Notes under the pieces: model-generated
Databases searched by the model: none
Seen by the model: the letters and a program-made list of their open reading frames with translations, nothing else
What the model was told of the DNA's origin: nothing
In this document: piece by piece, positions 33,001-44,600 of the stretch
How the letters are laid out: the number at the start of each line of letters is the position of its first letter
Numbering within the stretch: the stretch's first letter is position 1
Program-made: the position numbers and the translations under genes
Assembly: GCA_031771865.1 (NCBI GenBank)
Contig: JASISA010000023.1
Span: 1,798,001 to 1,862,000 of the forward strand
Length of the DNA stretch: 64,000 bases
Direction of reading: 5' to 3'
Source of the DNA: Nothophaeocryptopus gaeumannii
Taxonomy: Eukaryota; Ascomycota; Dothideomycetes; Mycosphaerellales; Mycosphaerellaceae

Positions 33001-34299
33001 CTCCTCAGCCACGTTCTTCGTATCGTTCTTCTCTTCGTCGCTTTGCCCTCTCATTGACTCTGCCCGTTGCTGGATCTCTTCGTTGTTTTGCGCCGCGGCG
33101 CGCTGTAGTGCCTTCTCTTTCATCTGTACATTGTGCATCGCACTAGTACACACAAGCATGGTATGAAGCTCCAAAACTTTCGACTTCTCGATCTCCTCCT
33201 TGGCTAGCAGCTTTGATTTGGCGATTGTATGCAGTGGAAGGTGAAGGTGCTCAGTACCAGGTGGGGGCTTCTCCAGTGTCATGACCACATTGATTTGCGT
33301 CTCGACGCGGGACTTTGTAGAGATGGGAGCGATGTGTAAAGGCGATTGTCCAAGTCGGCTCGGGGTTGCACGAGTAGCTGCTGAAGGAGTGCCGCCATTA
33401 GCTCCGGGTGAAGGAGTGAAAGCAATACCACCTGGAGAAGTCAGTTGCCCTGCATAATCACTGGGCCATTGCGGGTTCTGTGATAGGGACGAATTCCAGG
33501 TCTGATTGTTCCCAAAGGTTTCCGGGCTGTCTGAGGAGGGTGTAGAGAAGATGGCATTGGGCGATTGGTTGAACATAAGGTTCGTAGCAGGTGACTGGTC
33601 TCGTGAGTCACCAATGGCGAACATACCAGGATTGATAGTTTGCACAGGCGAGTCCTGTTGGAATTGCGCCGCCATTGCGGCACTCGGTATGTTGACCTGA
33701 GCGTCCAAGGACATGGCTGAGTTGAAGTCGCCAGCCTGGATAGGGCTGGAAGCTGCGCTATTGAAGTCGAACTGGCCCAGACTGTTGTCGCCATAGCTCT
33801 TTCTTTGCTCCAGTGACAGCTTGTGCATTGGTTGTGAGAAGTGGTCGTAGCTCTTGACGTGTTGCATGTCGCCCATGTGCATCTTGGCATCCTCTTGCTT
33901 CACCATTGCTCCTCGTCCGCTCTCGGTGGTATTCGATATGGGCGACTCAGACTCGCCTGGTTTCCGCTTGCGCCTGCTAGACGTATCTGAAGATGAGTCT
34001 TGGCTGGAGCTCTCTGCGGATGTGGAGTTCATCATAGATCCTCCAACTCCGCTCTGGGGGTTCTGCGCGCCTGCACTGGCCGCAGCATCGGGCCCGGACT
34101 TGGACGGTGTGTGCAGCGAGAGGCCCATTGGGGAGTTGTCATACGCGTCCATATTCGTGAAGTCATTGAAGGCGCTGTTGCCGTAGGGTGACTCGGCAGG
34201 CATGGATTCGTCGAACTGCGAGGTATTAAACATGGAGATGTCGTCCATGGCGGCGCTGTTCCAACCACCATCCCCCATCGACGTGTTCCTGGGGTCCAT
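30030..34299 (-). CDS. Mga2/Spt23-type membrane-tethered transcription factor (3 exons, 1372 aa)
   Basis: In yeast this family sits in the ER membrane, is ubiquitinated by Rsp5, cut by the proteasome and released to activate fatty-acid desaturase and hypoxic genes. Exons are 34299-31423, 31350-30229 and 30149-30030. Introns are 31351-31422 (GTAGGC to CTGTAG) and 30150-30228 (GTGAGT, CTGAC branch, TTGCAG). Both are phase 0. The order of parts is a Ser/Asn/Gln-rich N-terminus, a conserved DNA-binding-like region near residues 325-510 (with CSNCIQRERKRAGRKKTKRE), and an IPT/TIG domain near 831-920 (PTIQRITPGEGPVSGGTEV). Ankyrin repeats follow near 1010-1085. The short last exon carries the only membrane segment (LVILTSIVLSAVASYILTL). 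Splicing is needed to link all three modules, which match the family order exactly. Confidence 0.9.
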
Positions 34300-35150
34300 A
34301 ATCGCTCGGGTCGGAGAAGGACCTGAGGAGCCTGGCTGGAGCGCCTGGAGGAGGTAGCCGGCGCGGGTGGAGCTCTCCTCGCTCAGCTATGCGGGCCTCC
34401 ACAGCGCGGCTCGGCGGTGCTCTCGGCGTAAGATGGAGAGGGAGGAGAGGGCGGACGTGCAGCGTGTGATGGGACGGTGCAGCAAAGCACAGGAATCCCA
34501 GACACGCTCGTGGTCCTTTGCAAGACGGGAGACGCCGCAGCCACCACTTGAGCTTAGGATCGTCTCAACGGCACATTTTCGCCTCGTGAGCAGCGTCGCG
34601 GTAAGTAGAGTCGAGTAACTGGGGGAGGCGATGATCAGAGCCGGCGGGGCGGTGGCGGTGCGGTTCCAGAGGTAAGCTGTACGACTAGGTGCAGAGCAAT
34701 AGGCGGATAAGATAGGCTCTGGTGCAGCAATGACAAGCCGTACAGCAAGAAGACTGCAGTGCTCTACTAGCCAAGTGACCAGTTGCTACACTAGCAGCAG
34801 CAATATCCGCGCACGCAATCCGAAGCCGTGAGGCCAAACCTTGTGCTTGGTACCTCCAGATGTAAGCGTATAGAAGTACCCTGGAATGTCACGATAACTC
34901 GCTGACTACACCCAATCTTCTGTCCTTACACGTCTCCTTCGGACCAGTGTGTCGACGAGAGCGGCCTGTTCACGACACTGCGCGTCGCCTGCTGGGCTTC
35001 GATGGCGAGTGAGAGTGACGAGATTGATGTCTCCCCACTTGCAAATGCACCGGCGCAGGGATGGAGCAGCACGGCAGCGGGGTGGCTCTTCTTTCACCCT
35101 CTTCAGCTCTGTGAGATGGTGACACGGGCTTGATCTGATACTTTTGGTAG
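34300..35150. promoter_or_regulatory. Upstream region of the Mga2-type gene
   Basis: About 0.85 kb, GC-rich near the start codon, presumably promoter and leader. No specific element or credible gene is seen. Confidence 0.35.
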
Positions 35151-35516
35151 ATGAAAGACGTGCTCGTGCCGAATATCAACACCTCCAGCAACATATACAC
35201 CAATCTCGTTGCCCGGGACTCGAGCCTCTACGCAGACGCCTCCACCAAAGACCTTCATCCGCTGGCGGTAACGGGCCTCTCACACACAACCAAGGAACTC
35301 TTCGCAATCCCAGTATGCCTTCTGCAAGTCATAAAGTCAGACCCCGGGTGGCTCACGGTGGCTCAGGTCATCCGCATGCGCCCTCCCGTCACTCCTCCTG
35401 CTCTTCCAAGCTATGAAACTTATCTGGCACTGGTGACTACTCTGCAAGCAATTACCTTCACACGCTCTCACTTGTCAATATCGAAGAACGGGGCATGCGC
35501 TCTACATAGGACTTAG
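35151..35516 (+). CDS. Uncertain small ORF (121 aa)
   Basis: It opens with a true ATG (MKDVLVPNINTSS) and has balanced composition, including a segment with ELFAIPVCLLQVIKSDPGWL that looks protein-like. No family, signal peptide or membrane segment is recognised. It runs toward the frameshifted minus-strand gene at 35534. It could be chance; it is listed because the surrounding 850 bp offers nothing better. Confidence 0.25.
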   Translation: MKDVLVPNINTSSNIYTNLVARDSSLYADASTKDLHPLAVTGLSHTTKELFAIPVCLLQVIKSDPGWLTVAQVIRMRPPVTPPALPSYETYLALVTTLQAITFTRSHLSISKNGACALHRT

Positions 35517-35533
35517 GCCTACAGCTGTCCTTT

Positions 35534-36129
35534 TCAATCCGCATCCGACTCGGCGAAGCCCCAAAAGTGGAGCCAAAGATGCACACTACCCGGGTCGAAA
35601 AGCACGGCAACGGCAGTATGTGGTCCTCCGCCAAAATTGCTCAGCCATCTTAGGGTAGCGCGGAGTTCCAGCGTGCGGTAACTTCCTGCCGGTCGCCATC
35701 TTCTGAAGATATTTGTCGAGGCTATCCGCAGGTATCGAAAACTTGGCAACGGTCGATCCCAATGCCTTTCACTATCCGAGAGAGCAAGCAAGTACTCATC
35801 ATCCTTCGCATCGAGTAGGAACACATCCAAGTACAAAGCCTAGAATGTCTCCGAACGCCGTGAACAGTGGAGCATCAGCAAGAGTCTCCATTATTCTCCA
35901 ATGCTGATCTTGAACAAAGCTCTCGGCCTTTCCAAGCGAAGCGTTGGCGAAAGCGAACGAGCAGATCTGAAAATGACATGTCCGATATCCACTCGCCGAG
36001 CAGTGGCCGACTACTTACCCACTTGACTGTCTGGGGTAATTGGAGGTCCCCTCGAATCTCCTCGGCCTCTGCGATGTTCAGAAGAAACACAAATCTCAAT
36101 CTAGTAAATTTGTCGATATGCCTCGCCAT
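35534..36129 (-). pseudogene. Small protein gene with one intron and a single-base frame shift
   Basis: I do not recognise the family. Exon 1 (36129-36019) encodes MARHIDKFTRLRFVFLLNIA and onward. A canonical 52-bp intron (35967-36018, GTAAGT to TTTCAG) follows, and exon 2 starts ICSFAFANASLGKAESF. The reading is then good until about 35834-35842, where one extra base is needed to pass from FGDIL into LYLDVFLLDAKDDEYLLAL. The second frame continues sensibly to the stop after FAESDAD. Total coding length is 544 nt, one more than a multiple of three. With that base removed the product would be 180 residues. Either a recent pseudogene or a consensus error. Confidence 0.45.
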
Positions 36130-36713
36130 AGCACGTCAAAAGGATTCAGAACCTGGTAGAAGCCACTGTCGACACGCCCCGTACCGTTCCATTTTGTGCT
36201 ACGCGAAATCAAGCCTGCATCCTGTCGCTATTCCGGGAATTCATATCTATTGCATCGGAGTATGCCCCGATGTAGGGCATTCCACTGGGGAAGATCAAGG
36301 TGGGTGGTGTAATATGACAAGAGCACAAGACCGCGCGCGTGGATCACTGCTCGCATCATTGGCTTCAGTGATGAGCATCAACAACATAGGAACACAAAAG
36401 TGGGAGGATGAGCAGTATCAGGTCAGAAAATCAATCAACTTTTGTGCGTGCCACTCAAAGCAGCCACGCAATGCTAAACTTTTTGGTGCGAAAGCACTTC
36501 CAGTATCCCAGGGGGTATCACCCATTCCCAATACTCCGTCTGTGATCCAGCTCAAGTAGTCGTAGTCAAGCAGACCACATTTGCCTTATCCCTATTCTCT
36601 CATCCATCTTCAGTAGTCGAAGAGGCCATTTTAGCCTCGTCATCGTCTCAAGCCACCTCAAGTACTCAAATAAGCCATCTCAGCTCCATGACCGTGCTTC
36701 TGCCCCATCCAGC
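36130..36713. other. Intergenic, no gene recognised
   Basis: About 0.6 kb between the frameshifted small gene and the stop of the tuberin-like gene. A 230-codon plus-strand ORF crosses it (35867-36559) but is antisense to the better-supported spliced gene and has no motif. Confidence 0.4.
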
Positions 36714-39700
36714 TCAAGACGCAGTACTCATCGAAGCCATCTTCGCCTTATCCCTATACTTCTGATACAACTGCCGAATAACCATCAACCTGCTCCTCCA
36801 GCTACTCGGATACTCGCCCGAATCGCCCAGACTCCACATGAGCGAAAACACGCAAGAGTTGAGGGCCAAATTTCTCACGTATCCACCCAGCGAAGCTCCC
36901 GAGATGACTTTAATTTCTCCCGCTGAGGAGAGGCTCGGGAAGCCAGGCCGAGTGAGCACGCGGACATTGTAGAATCGCTCTTTCTTATCCAAAGCACAAG
37001 TAATCTCGCGTGCTTGCAAGAAACTCGTTCGCTCAGATGGGGAGATGACGATATAGACGTAATTGAACGCCGAGGGGAAAGTATTAAAATCGAATTCGCG
37101 GCCGGAATTGTTGAAAACGATATTGACAAAGTCGTTCCCAATATGGCGCTTCTTGTTCGCAATCGTCAACTTTGCATCCGGATCATTCGGCATGAAAGTA
37201 GTGATATGATAGACCAATTCAGTCACGTCGTTGTTCCAGACGATGGTGTATGCTCCGTCCATGTTGTCGGCTTTATCCAGTCCTTGGGTGTTGAAGGTGG
37301 CTCCTTTGAGTTTTCGTAGGGATCCAAGATCTTCCAGCAGCTCGCGGTAATCAGGCGTTCCAGATCGGTTGAGTAGAATTTGTTCTTCTTTCGTCTGTTG
37401 TTCTCCGACGAAGATGACTCCAGCCTTGTGAGAGTCGAGAGCTGAGGTGTGGTCGAACAGTCTGATCGCTCGATTGACAGCTTCATCGTCTTCTGGGAGC
37501 GTGATGATATCAAACGATCCGAGTGCAGATGAAGGTCGAGGGATGGCGATCTTGCCGTATGTTCGTCCTGTGATGTCATCGGGGAAGACGCTGATGATGT
37601 CTGTCAGATCATTCTCCACCGTCACGGAAGCCGTGAAGCGCTTCTCCAAATCTTCTCCACTTTCCATGTCGTGGTCCACGTGCGCTGATAGTAATCGTTG
37701 CGCTGTTCCCGAAGGTCGGCGGATTGTTACTATCGTCATTCCTGTTCGCAAAGAAGTCTCTGTGGTGATCAGAAGAATGCCGGTGACTCGATGCCGAGTG
37801 ACGATGCGTCCATCGCTTGTATCGAAGACATTCGTAAGAGGGGCATTCATCTGCTCTTCCGCATCCACGCGATCCATCAGATCAATTGTGACCAGGCCTT
37901 GATCTTCAATGTGCTGTGTGCCATCGATATCCGTGTACCGTAGACAGCCAGTGATATACTCTTTCAGGCCGTGCCTATCCTCGCGCTTGAGAGCCATGTA
38001 CCAGAAGGTGATGACATGATGCGCCAACGCGTATACGTACTGCGCCATGTCCTCGCTCGAAGTGCTACTCATGCCAGCGCTCTGTTCGCTGGTAGGGGTC
38101 CGCTTTCGCTCAAGCGTGGAAACGCTTCTCACAGATTGCAAGTAGCTGTGGCAGACGCCAAATATACGCTTGAAGTCATCTCTTCTCAACCGATCCTGAA
38201 GCTCAGGGAAGCGAGAGAGCCCAGAGAAGAACTCCAGGACGTACAACGGTAGATTCCTTTGCGACACCATCCTCGTCATTTTGTTGATAAGTGCATCCAT
38301 GTATGTAGCCATCAGTTCCGGCAGCTCGTAGCAGCAGATTGTAAGTGCATGGATGCAGTGGATGCTCACGGTGTAGTCCCTTGATCCAGCAACGTTGATG
38401 ATGGTGACAATTGCAGTCCTCAAATCTGGGCGCGGTAGCGATTTATGGAAGCTGATGATCGCAGTCAAGTTTTGGATGAGTTGGATAACGATGTAGGACT
38501 TTGTCAGTCCAGACTCCGCTGGTGGCTCCACGAAAACGTCTGCGTTTAGCAGACCACAGGCCGCATGGCGCAACCGGTTTACCAGCTGGTAGTCCTCGCG
38601 CCAAAGCGCATGGTTCCGAATCAGGGCTGGCAGCGATGTGAGGACAGCATTGTAGATATCCCATCGGCTTGGGGCTCTGGAAAGCATGTCATGAATTGCA
38701 TCGACCATGAAGGAACGCGACAGAGACGACAGTCCATACAAATTGCTGGACCGGGCTGAATGACCATTCGACTGGATAGGCTCGTCGCTCAGCTCTAAGT
38801 CTAGATATCCGTCCCCTACAGCATCGGCGCGAATGCTGAGCAGCAGATTTGTAGATTCAAGACTGTATCTGGCAGTTTTGCATATCAGTGGGAATAGCCA
38901 GTTTCGCTGCGATTCCCACTTCTCCTTCTGCGTTTTGTGAGTAAAGATCTTGACCATGCCTCTAGCGAGCACGTCGATCGCCGGCTCTGAAGTATTCGGA
39001 TCTTGAATAAGATTGTGAAGTGTGTAGACAAAGTCTCTCCGGGCGACGGGCTTCTCAATCTGGAAGTAGGCAGAGACACTGAGATTGACGAACCCTTCAA
39101 GCTCCTCGAGGAAGAGCGAGGAATCGCTCAGTTTCCGCAACATCTCGCGATATCCACCTTCCCACGTGTCGTATTCGTCCAGCATGAGATAGCGATACCA
39201 AGGAGCGAGAAGCTGTGTGGAGAGTGATGTAGGAAGTTCAAGTCGTGCATCCACAAAGATTTGTGCAAGATCCGGTAGGTGTCTCACCTCGAACTTGGCG
39301 ATTCTCAAATTCAGCCCGGTGAAGAGCGAGCGTATCGCCTCCTTATCCAAAGGATGCGCGACGCAGTTTTTGATGATGTGCAGACTGAGTCCTAGTCCGC
39401 CGTCGGTGACAATCTCGTTTGTTATATTCTTGTCTTGAAACATGAAGCCGAGGAGAATGGTGACCTGCTCTCTGAAAATGGCATCCTTGCTCATAGACGC
39501 GTCCCGGAGACCTAGGAGAAGCTGGATGGGTTGCATGGAAGGCAAACCAGGTTCACGGTCTGACAGCATCTTGTTGGTCGTGATCATGAGGGCACCAATT
39601 ATGGAGCCGAACCCCAACCTCGTGCGAAGACTTCCATGGTTGCTGATGACGTCCAGCAGAACGCCTGCAAATTGTCCACCGAGGTGCGATTCCAGGATAT

Positions 39701-40229
39701 GTGACGCAACGGCCCATGCATGCTGAGTCAATCGCTTCGTCCGATTTGCGCGAGTGCCATGATAATAGGCAAATGCAATGAAGCGCACTGCGGGGAGTAA
39801 GGACGGGAGGAAAGAGTAGGTGCCGATGGTGTCGATGAGATCGAGAGTGGCGTCAATATCAGAGCTGGAGTGAGATGCGCTGGCTATCTCAACGGCCGAT
39901 TTCAGCAGAGTGTTGAGAGCCCCAGGTGCGAACCATTTGGCGTGGAACTGGATGTTGAGCGAGGTCTCCTGGAGGACACGGGCGAGTGATGGCGCGGAAG
40001 CAGGTGGAAGACTCTGTGACGAGGAGGTGATGGAGGCGCCGCAAAGGACGATTGCTCGAGTGAGACGCTCGCAGATGGTCGCTTCGTATGGAACTATGTC
40101 ACGGCGAACTGGCGCGTTCATGCCGGAGTCCGGGGTGGAGACGTGGAAGGATACCTGCTGAGGCGAGAAGATGGTACTATTGAAGAGGTTAGCGAGTTGT
40201 TCTAGACGACAACGAAAATAGCGCGCCAT
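36714..40229 (-). CDS. Tuberin (TSC2)-type RapGAP protein, N-terminally short (1171 aa)
   Basis: Tuberin, with hamartin (TSC1), is the GAP that switches off the Rheb GTPase upstream of TORC1; it is absent from S. cerevisiae but present in fission yeast and filamentous fungi. Residues 1-650 are helical repeat sequence matching the tuberin middle region (LIDTIGTYSFLPSLLPAVRF, HIIKNCVAHPLDKEAIRSLF). The C-terminal RapGAP/tuberin domain at about 950-1150 contains KKRHIGNDFVNIVFNNSG with the asparagine of HIGND that serves as the catalytic thumb in this GAP class, and AFNYVYIVISPSE. The ORF is one uninterrupted exon. Other tuberins carry several hundred more N-terminal residues, and I find no frame for these in the 1.4 kb upstream. 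The start MARYFRCRLEQL may therefore be an internal piece or a true shortened form. Confidence 0.88.
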   Translation of the reverse strand: MARYFRCRLEQLANLFNSTIFSPQQVSFHVSTPDSGMNAPVRRDIVPYEATICERLTRAIVLCGASITSSSQSLPPASAPSLARVLQETSLNIQFHAKWFAPGALNTLLKSAVEIASASHSSSDIDATLDLIDTIGTYSFLPSLLPAVRFIAFAYYHGTRANRTKRLTQHAWAVASHILESHLGGQFAGVLLDVISNHGSLRTRLGFGSIIGALMITTNKMLSDREPGLPSMQPIQLLLGLRDASMSKDAIFREQVTILLGFMFQDKNITNEIVTDGGLGLSLHIIKNCVAHPLDKEAIRSLFTGLNLRIAKFEVRHLPDLAQIFVDARLELPTSLSTQLLAPWYRYLMLDEYDTWEGGYREMLRKLSDSSLFLEELEGFVNLSVSAYFQIEKPVARRDFVYTLHNLIQDPNTSEPAIDVLARGMVKIFTHKTQKEKWESQRNWLFPLICKTARYSLESTNLLLSIRADAVGDGYLDLELSDEPIQSNGHSARSSNLYGLSSLSRSFMVDAIHDMLSRAPSRWDIYNAVLTSLPALIRNHALWREDYQLVNRLRHAACGLLNADVFVEPPAESGLTKSYIVIQLIQNLTAIISFHKSLPRPDLRTAIVTIINVAGSRDYTVSIHCIHALTICCYELPELMATYMDALINKMTRMVSQRNLPLYVLEFFSGLSRFPELQDRLRRDDFKRIFGVCHSYLQSVRSVSTLERKRTPTSEQSAGMSSTSSEDMAQYVYALAHHVITFWYMALKREDRHGLKEYITGCLRYTDIDGTQHIEDQGLVTIDLMDRVDAEEQMNAPLTNVFDTSDGRIVTRHRVTGILLITTETSLRTGMTIVTIRRPSGTAQRLLSAHVDHDMESGEDLEKRFTASVTVENDLTDIISVFPDDITGRTYGKIAIPRPSSALGSFDIITLPEDDEAVNRAIRLFDHTSALDSHKAGVIFVGEQQTKEEQILLNRSGTPDYRELLEDLGSLRKLKGATFNTQGLDKADNMDGAYTIVWNNDVTELVYHITTFMPNDPDAKLTIANKKRHIGNDFVNIVFNNSGREFDFNTFPSAFNYVYIVISPSERTSFLQAREITCALDKKERFYNVRVLTRPGFPSLSSAGEIKVISGASLGGYVRNLALNSCVFSLMWSLGDSGEYPSSWRSRLMVIRQLYQKYRDKAKMASMSTAS

Positions 40230-41319
40230 CTAATGACGCTTTTGGCATGGCGATGGCGATGGCGATGGCGATGTCAGGCAAGGTAGTGCAAAGGCAGCGA
40301 TGTGAAGGTGTAAGTGTGCTTGGCGGTAGCATAGGCTAGTTTCATGTGAAGCAGCAAACATGAAGGCCTGCAGTATGAGGGTGCCTGCCAAGCTCACTTA
40401 CTTCACTTTGAGGCCGCCAATAGAGTCCGAGACGCCGAATGCACTGCACTGCAGACCCAACGGCTGCTGTCCCCGCGGGCGTCGTAGAAATACAGCACTT
40501 TGCTGCTTCCATTTGCGGCCAACGTGATGGTAGCCTATGGATCATGACAAATGCCGCACATTTTGCGTGCAGGTGCAGGGGCAGACGCAGCCTCCGGGAT
40601 CTAACCAGAGGAACGGAGCAGAACAGAGGATAATGAACTCACCTTCCAGTGGAAGTGGGCAGGGTGCCGCCGGACAAGCTCGACTGAGGCCTCCATTCTG
40701 GCGTATTTGGGACACTGTCCATGGACCAGCCTCGCGGAAGTGTTGCTTGTGAGGCTCGGGATGGTGTCGTGGCATCGTTCCCAATGATATGATAGTATGA
40801 TAAGGCTCGCGGGCGCGTGCGTGCGTTAGAGGTACTCGGCAGAGATTTTCATCGGATGTGGTGGTGAGGTGGTAGAGGCAAGGCTAGGGGAGATCAATCA
40901 TCCCACACACGCAGTATCATGATGAGATGAGACTACAGTAGTGAGGATCGAAAGCACGCAGCGCATAACTGACTTCGGGGATAGACAGGCAGTCTAAGAA
41001 CCTTTTCTTCGCGCCACTCCTGCAGTCCGCTTATGTGTACCTTCGCGCCGTCGGGTTGTTCCGACCCTTGCAGCTGCCTTGCCGACAGCATCGTCAACTG
41101 GAGCCGCCTTCTTTTCAGCGGAGTTTCTACTATCCACATCGCTTAGGAGTTCAGATGTTTAGCTTAGAACCATTTGATTAGAATTACTAGGCTTTTGCAA
41201 TTGAAGAACATTTGAAGTTTAAGGATTGGACACACGCCTTCCCCTAGTTATCGCCGCTTCCCCTCGCTTTATGTAGCTGCTGTACGTAGGTAGGCTTACC
41301 TAAAGGCCTTGGATTGTCG

Positions 41320-41375
<56 letters not shown>

Positions 41376-41686
41376 AGTATATTCGAACCGCTAGCTACCT
41401 ATACCGACAAAAGAGGCCTTCGAGACAGATCTATACGCTGTTTTCGCGTAGAAAGATAGACAAGGTGTCGGCGGTCGGCGCGTGCAGCCTAGAATCCCCG
41501 CTTTTCAGGCAGGCAGGCCAATACGTGAGACCGGCTCCAAATCAAATTCCCTCCTGGTTGATTCACAATACCCTGGACACATCAGACCTCACGTGTCAGC
41601 CATCGCACACCACCGTCGCCGCTGCAAGGGACAGAGGAGTCGCTTCGGCCTAACACAACAATGCCCCCATAGCAAAATGCCGCACC
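40230..41686. promoter_or_regulatory. Divergent intergenic region, tuberin and trs120
   Basis: About 1.46 kb between two divergent growth-control genes. It holds a (GGCGAT)n run at about 40247-40274 next to the tuberin start and a long (TC)n run at 41321-41372. Short ORFs on both strands do not resemble the missing tuberin N-terminus or any other family. Confidence 0.5.
41321..41372. repeat. Microsatellite (TC)26
   Basis: 52 bp of uninterrupted TC. On the trs120 sense strand this is a long pyrimidine tract about 315 bp before the start codon, a common position for CT-rich promoter tracts in filamentous fungi. Confidence 0.95.
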
Positions 41687-44600
41687 ATGTTGGACCACTT
41701 CTCGCCCACCGCCTCAGCACACATCCGCGTGCTTGTGCTGCCAGTAGGCCACATTGACCGTAAGCGCTTCACCCTGTGCCTACGCCGCCTGCAGCAAGAA
41801 GCCAGCCTCATCCCACTCGCCGATGTCGAGGAAGCCTCAGACAGCCATGATTTCTTCCTCTCTCCGAAAGCCTTCTCTCAAGGCTCGCTCCTGTACCGCT
41901 TCTCGCCGGCCCTCCCTTCAGAGCAACAGCTACAACTCTCCCCATTTGAGCTGTTTCGAGAGCCGCTCCTGGTATTGGGCATTGTAGATGGACTGCACGA
42001 GGATGACGAAGCTAAGCGACAAGAGCTCGATAGCGCAGCAGCGTATCTGAAGGAGCGGCATCCCAGAGTCGTACACAGGCAGCTTTTGCTTCTTGAAGAG
42101 GAAGGCGGTGACAGTAATGGCCATGTATCCAACATATCAAATGCAATCGGCATTGCGAATGCTAGCCACATGAATGATTCAGCTCTCAGAGCAGCTATCT
42201 GCAAAGTCTCTGCGCGCTTCCTTGTGGAGTTCACAACATATGCGAAAGCACTGAACGCATCGCCGAGCATACAAACGCCCGGTCACACAGCTCGCAGCCT
42301 TCAAAGGACAGTCTCACTACGAGATAGCGAGCGTCGATCGGCCTCAGGGCGAGATACACCAGTTCACAGCACTGGAGTGTCAAGTCCCACAGATGAGGGT
42401 AGCCCTGCGAGACTGCCAGCAAAGGCTCCGCCGCTTCCTGCAACATCATTTGATCAAATTCAAAATGCGACCAGTCCTCCACCAGGTCAGGCTAGACCGG
42501 ACAGCAGATCGAGCAATCAAGGCGCCAAAGGCAAAAAGCGGTCTTCGAGCCAAGATCGAATGTCTTTACAAGGCTTTGGATCGAGCACCTCCCAGGAGAA
42601 AGCTCGCGCGCGAGGCAAAGCTCGTGTTGGAATTGTCTTTGGCTCAATTCATCTTATGGCTGGTCACTGGAGTGAGGCACTTCGACTCCTGGTCGGACAC
42701 ACCACCAAAGCGCGCTCGCTCGGAGATCACCTGTGGCATGCAAATGGCTTGGAGAGATGTTTGGTGAGTTTGCTGCTGCTTGCCTGGGCAGGTCTTGAGT
42801 TCCAAGTGCCATCTCTTTGCGACCCTGTCGCTGAGAGGACAGGATCGTCAAGTGCAGCACGCTCGGCAGCGGATGCGAGAATGGCGGCGGAGGGCATGCA
42901 ACGGCAAATTGTTCGCTTATCAGCTGCGATTCCGGACCTCTCGAAGCTGATCCTCGGCCTCTACCGCTCTGGGGAAGGGTCCTTGGAACCACCTTTCATA
43001 CTTCCTGCTGAAGCTACGGTACGGCTTTCGAAGCTGTTGAGTGTCTCGAGCTCTGGAAGCGGAGAGCTCACGTCAACAAAGCTACGGCCTGTCATTGTAG
43101 GCAATGAACCCTCATCGACGGAGCAGGATGATGGCTCACTTCATCGACATGCGTCTGCGTCTGGAAGATCTCGCTCGATTTCGAAAGTTGCCGTTGCAGA
43201 TCTGCTTGCTCAAGCTCTACCATCCAGCGAAGACGGCGTTTTGGCAGGGGACCACATTCGACTACTCGGCGGTATTGCATCGTCCTATGCACTTCTTGGT
43301 CTCGACCGGAAGAAGGCAATCACTGTCAAAGATCTGGTCGTCAGGCTTACTCAGGCACTTATACAGGCTAGAAAGCTTGGAGCAGCAGAGATGGGTATAC
43401 ATCCAGCGGCGAGTCTTTCCATCGAAAACGGCGCCGACGTACTGAACACAACAGAAGAGAGCAATGGCATCGGTGACTTGATGGCAGACATATCAAGAGT
43501 CTATGGATTTGCGATAGTACCATCATCTCGAACAGAGACGCCTACCTATGTCAGCTCAAATGCGTTTGGCAGCCTCCCTCTAAAGCGCAGCTTGCTTCGA
43601 GATCTCGCCAGCTTCTGCGAGGCTTCTCCAGATCCACATGGAGTTCTGTCCTTGACAGCGTCTCTCTTGAGGACCGCTGGCTCTAATGCTGCCATCGATG
43701 GCAACCCCAGCAAAATCGACAATGCCTTCTCACGCGAAGAACAAATGCATTATGCTACAGTCATTAGTCGTACTGTGGCAGTGTCGAAGCGTCTTGGCTT
43801 GGCGGATGTTCAGGCCGTGTACTGGGATCCGTTCGTTCTTCGCGGTATCGAGATCGCGCAGCCGGCTGGCCGGAGAGCTGTCATCGATCGAACGAAGATG
43901 CACGTGGCGGAGAAGGCAGCCGACCAGCCTCTGGCGCCGGGCAACCCGCTGCTATACGATCCAAGTGCAAGTCGGCCAGGCACGGCCGCGAAGCAGACAT
44001 ATTTGCTCGTGCAGAGCGACCCTTCGGAGTGTATCATAACACTTCAAAATCCATTCGACTTCCCTATCGACATTGAAACTCTGGAACTCGTTACGGATGG
44101 AGTTGAACTGGAATCTCATCATGAGCCGACAACACTGGGTCCTTTGCGGTTCCAGTCCGTATCATTACTGATAACCCCACGATCCACTGGTCTGGTTAAG
44201 ATCACTGGCTGTCGAATGAAGATGCAAGGCTGCTGTCCGCAAGTCTTTCCAATCGTGACTTCTCCCTGGTCTGCTCAGGCTCCGCTCAAGATCAAGGACA
44301 TCGGCCTACATGCCGGCTCCGGAAGCCTGAAGATCCACGACGAGGCTGGCTTGAAAGCTCTCGGAATCGAGCCCGAGAGTGTCTCAGCGACTGTCATCGA
44401 CGAAATGCCTATGCTGGTGCTAGAGAACACGGCCGCTCTCGACTCTGGCCTGATGCTCTTAGAAGGCGAGAGCCGGTCTCTGGAGCTAATCCTTCGAAAC
44501 ACAGGGAGCATTGGCGCTACCGTATTTGAAGCCACCGATACGAGCGACGTCCTTCGCCGTGATGACGAGCACAAGCTTAAGATGCGTGGTGCAAGACACA

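Noticed and set aside
41321..41372. Possible array-type repeat such as CRISPR
   Set aside because: It is a plain TC dinucleotide run without spacers; the genome is eukaryotic and no direct-repeat/spacer pattern occurs anywhere in the window.
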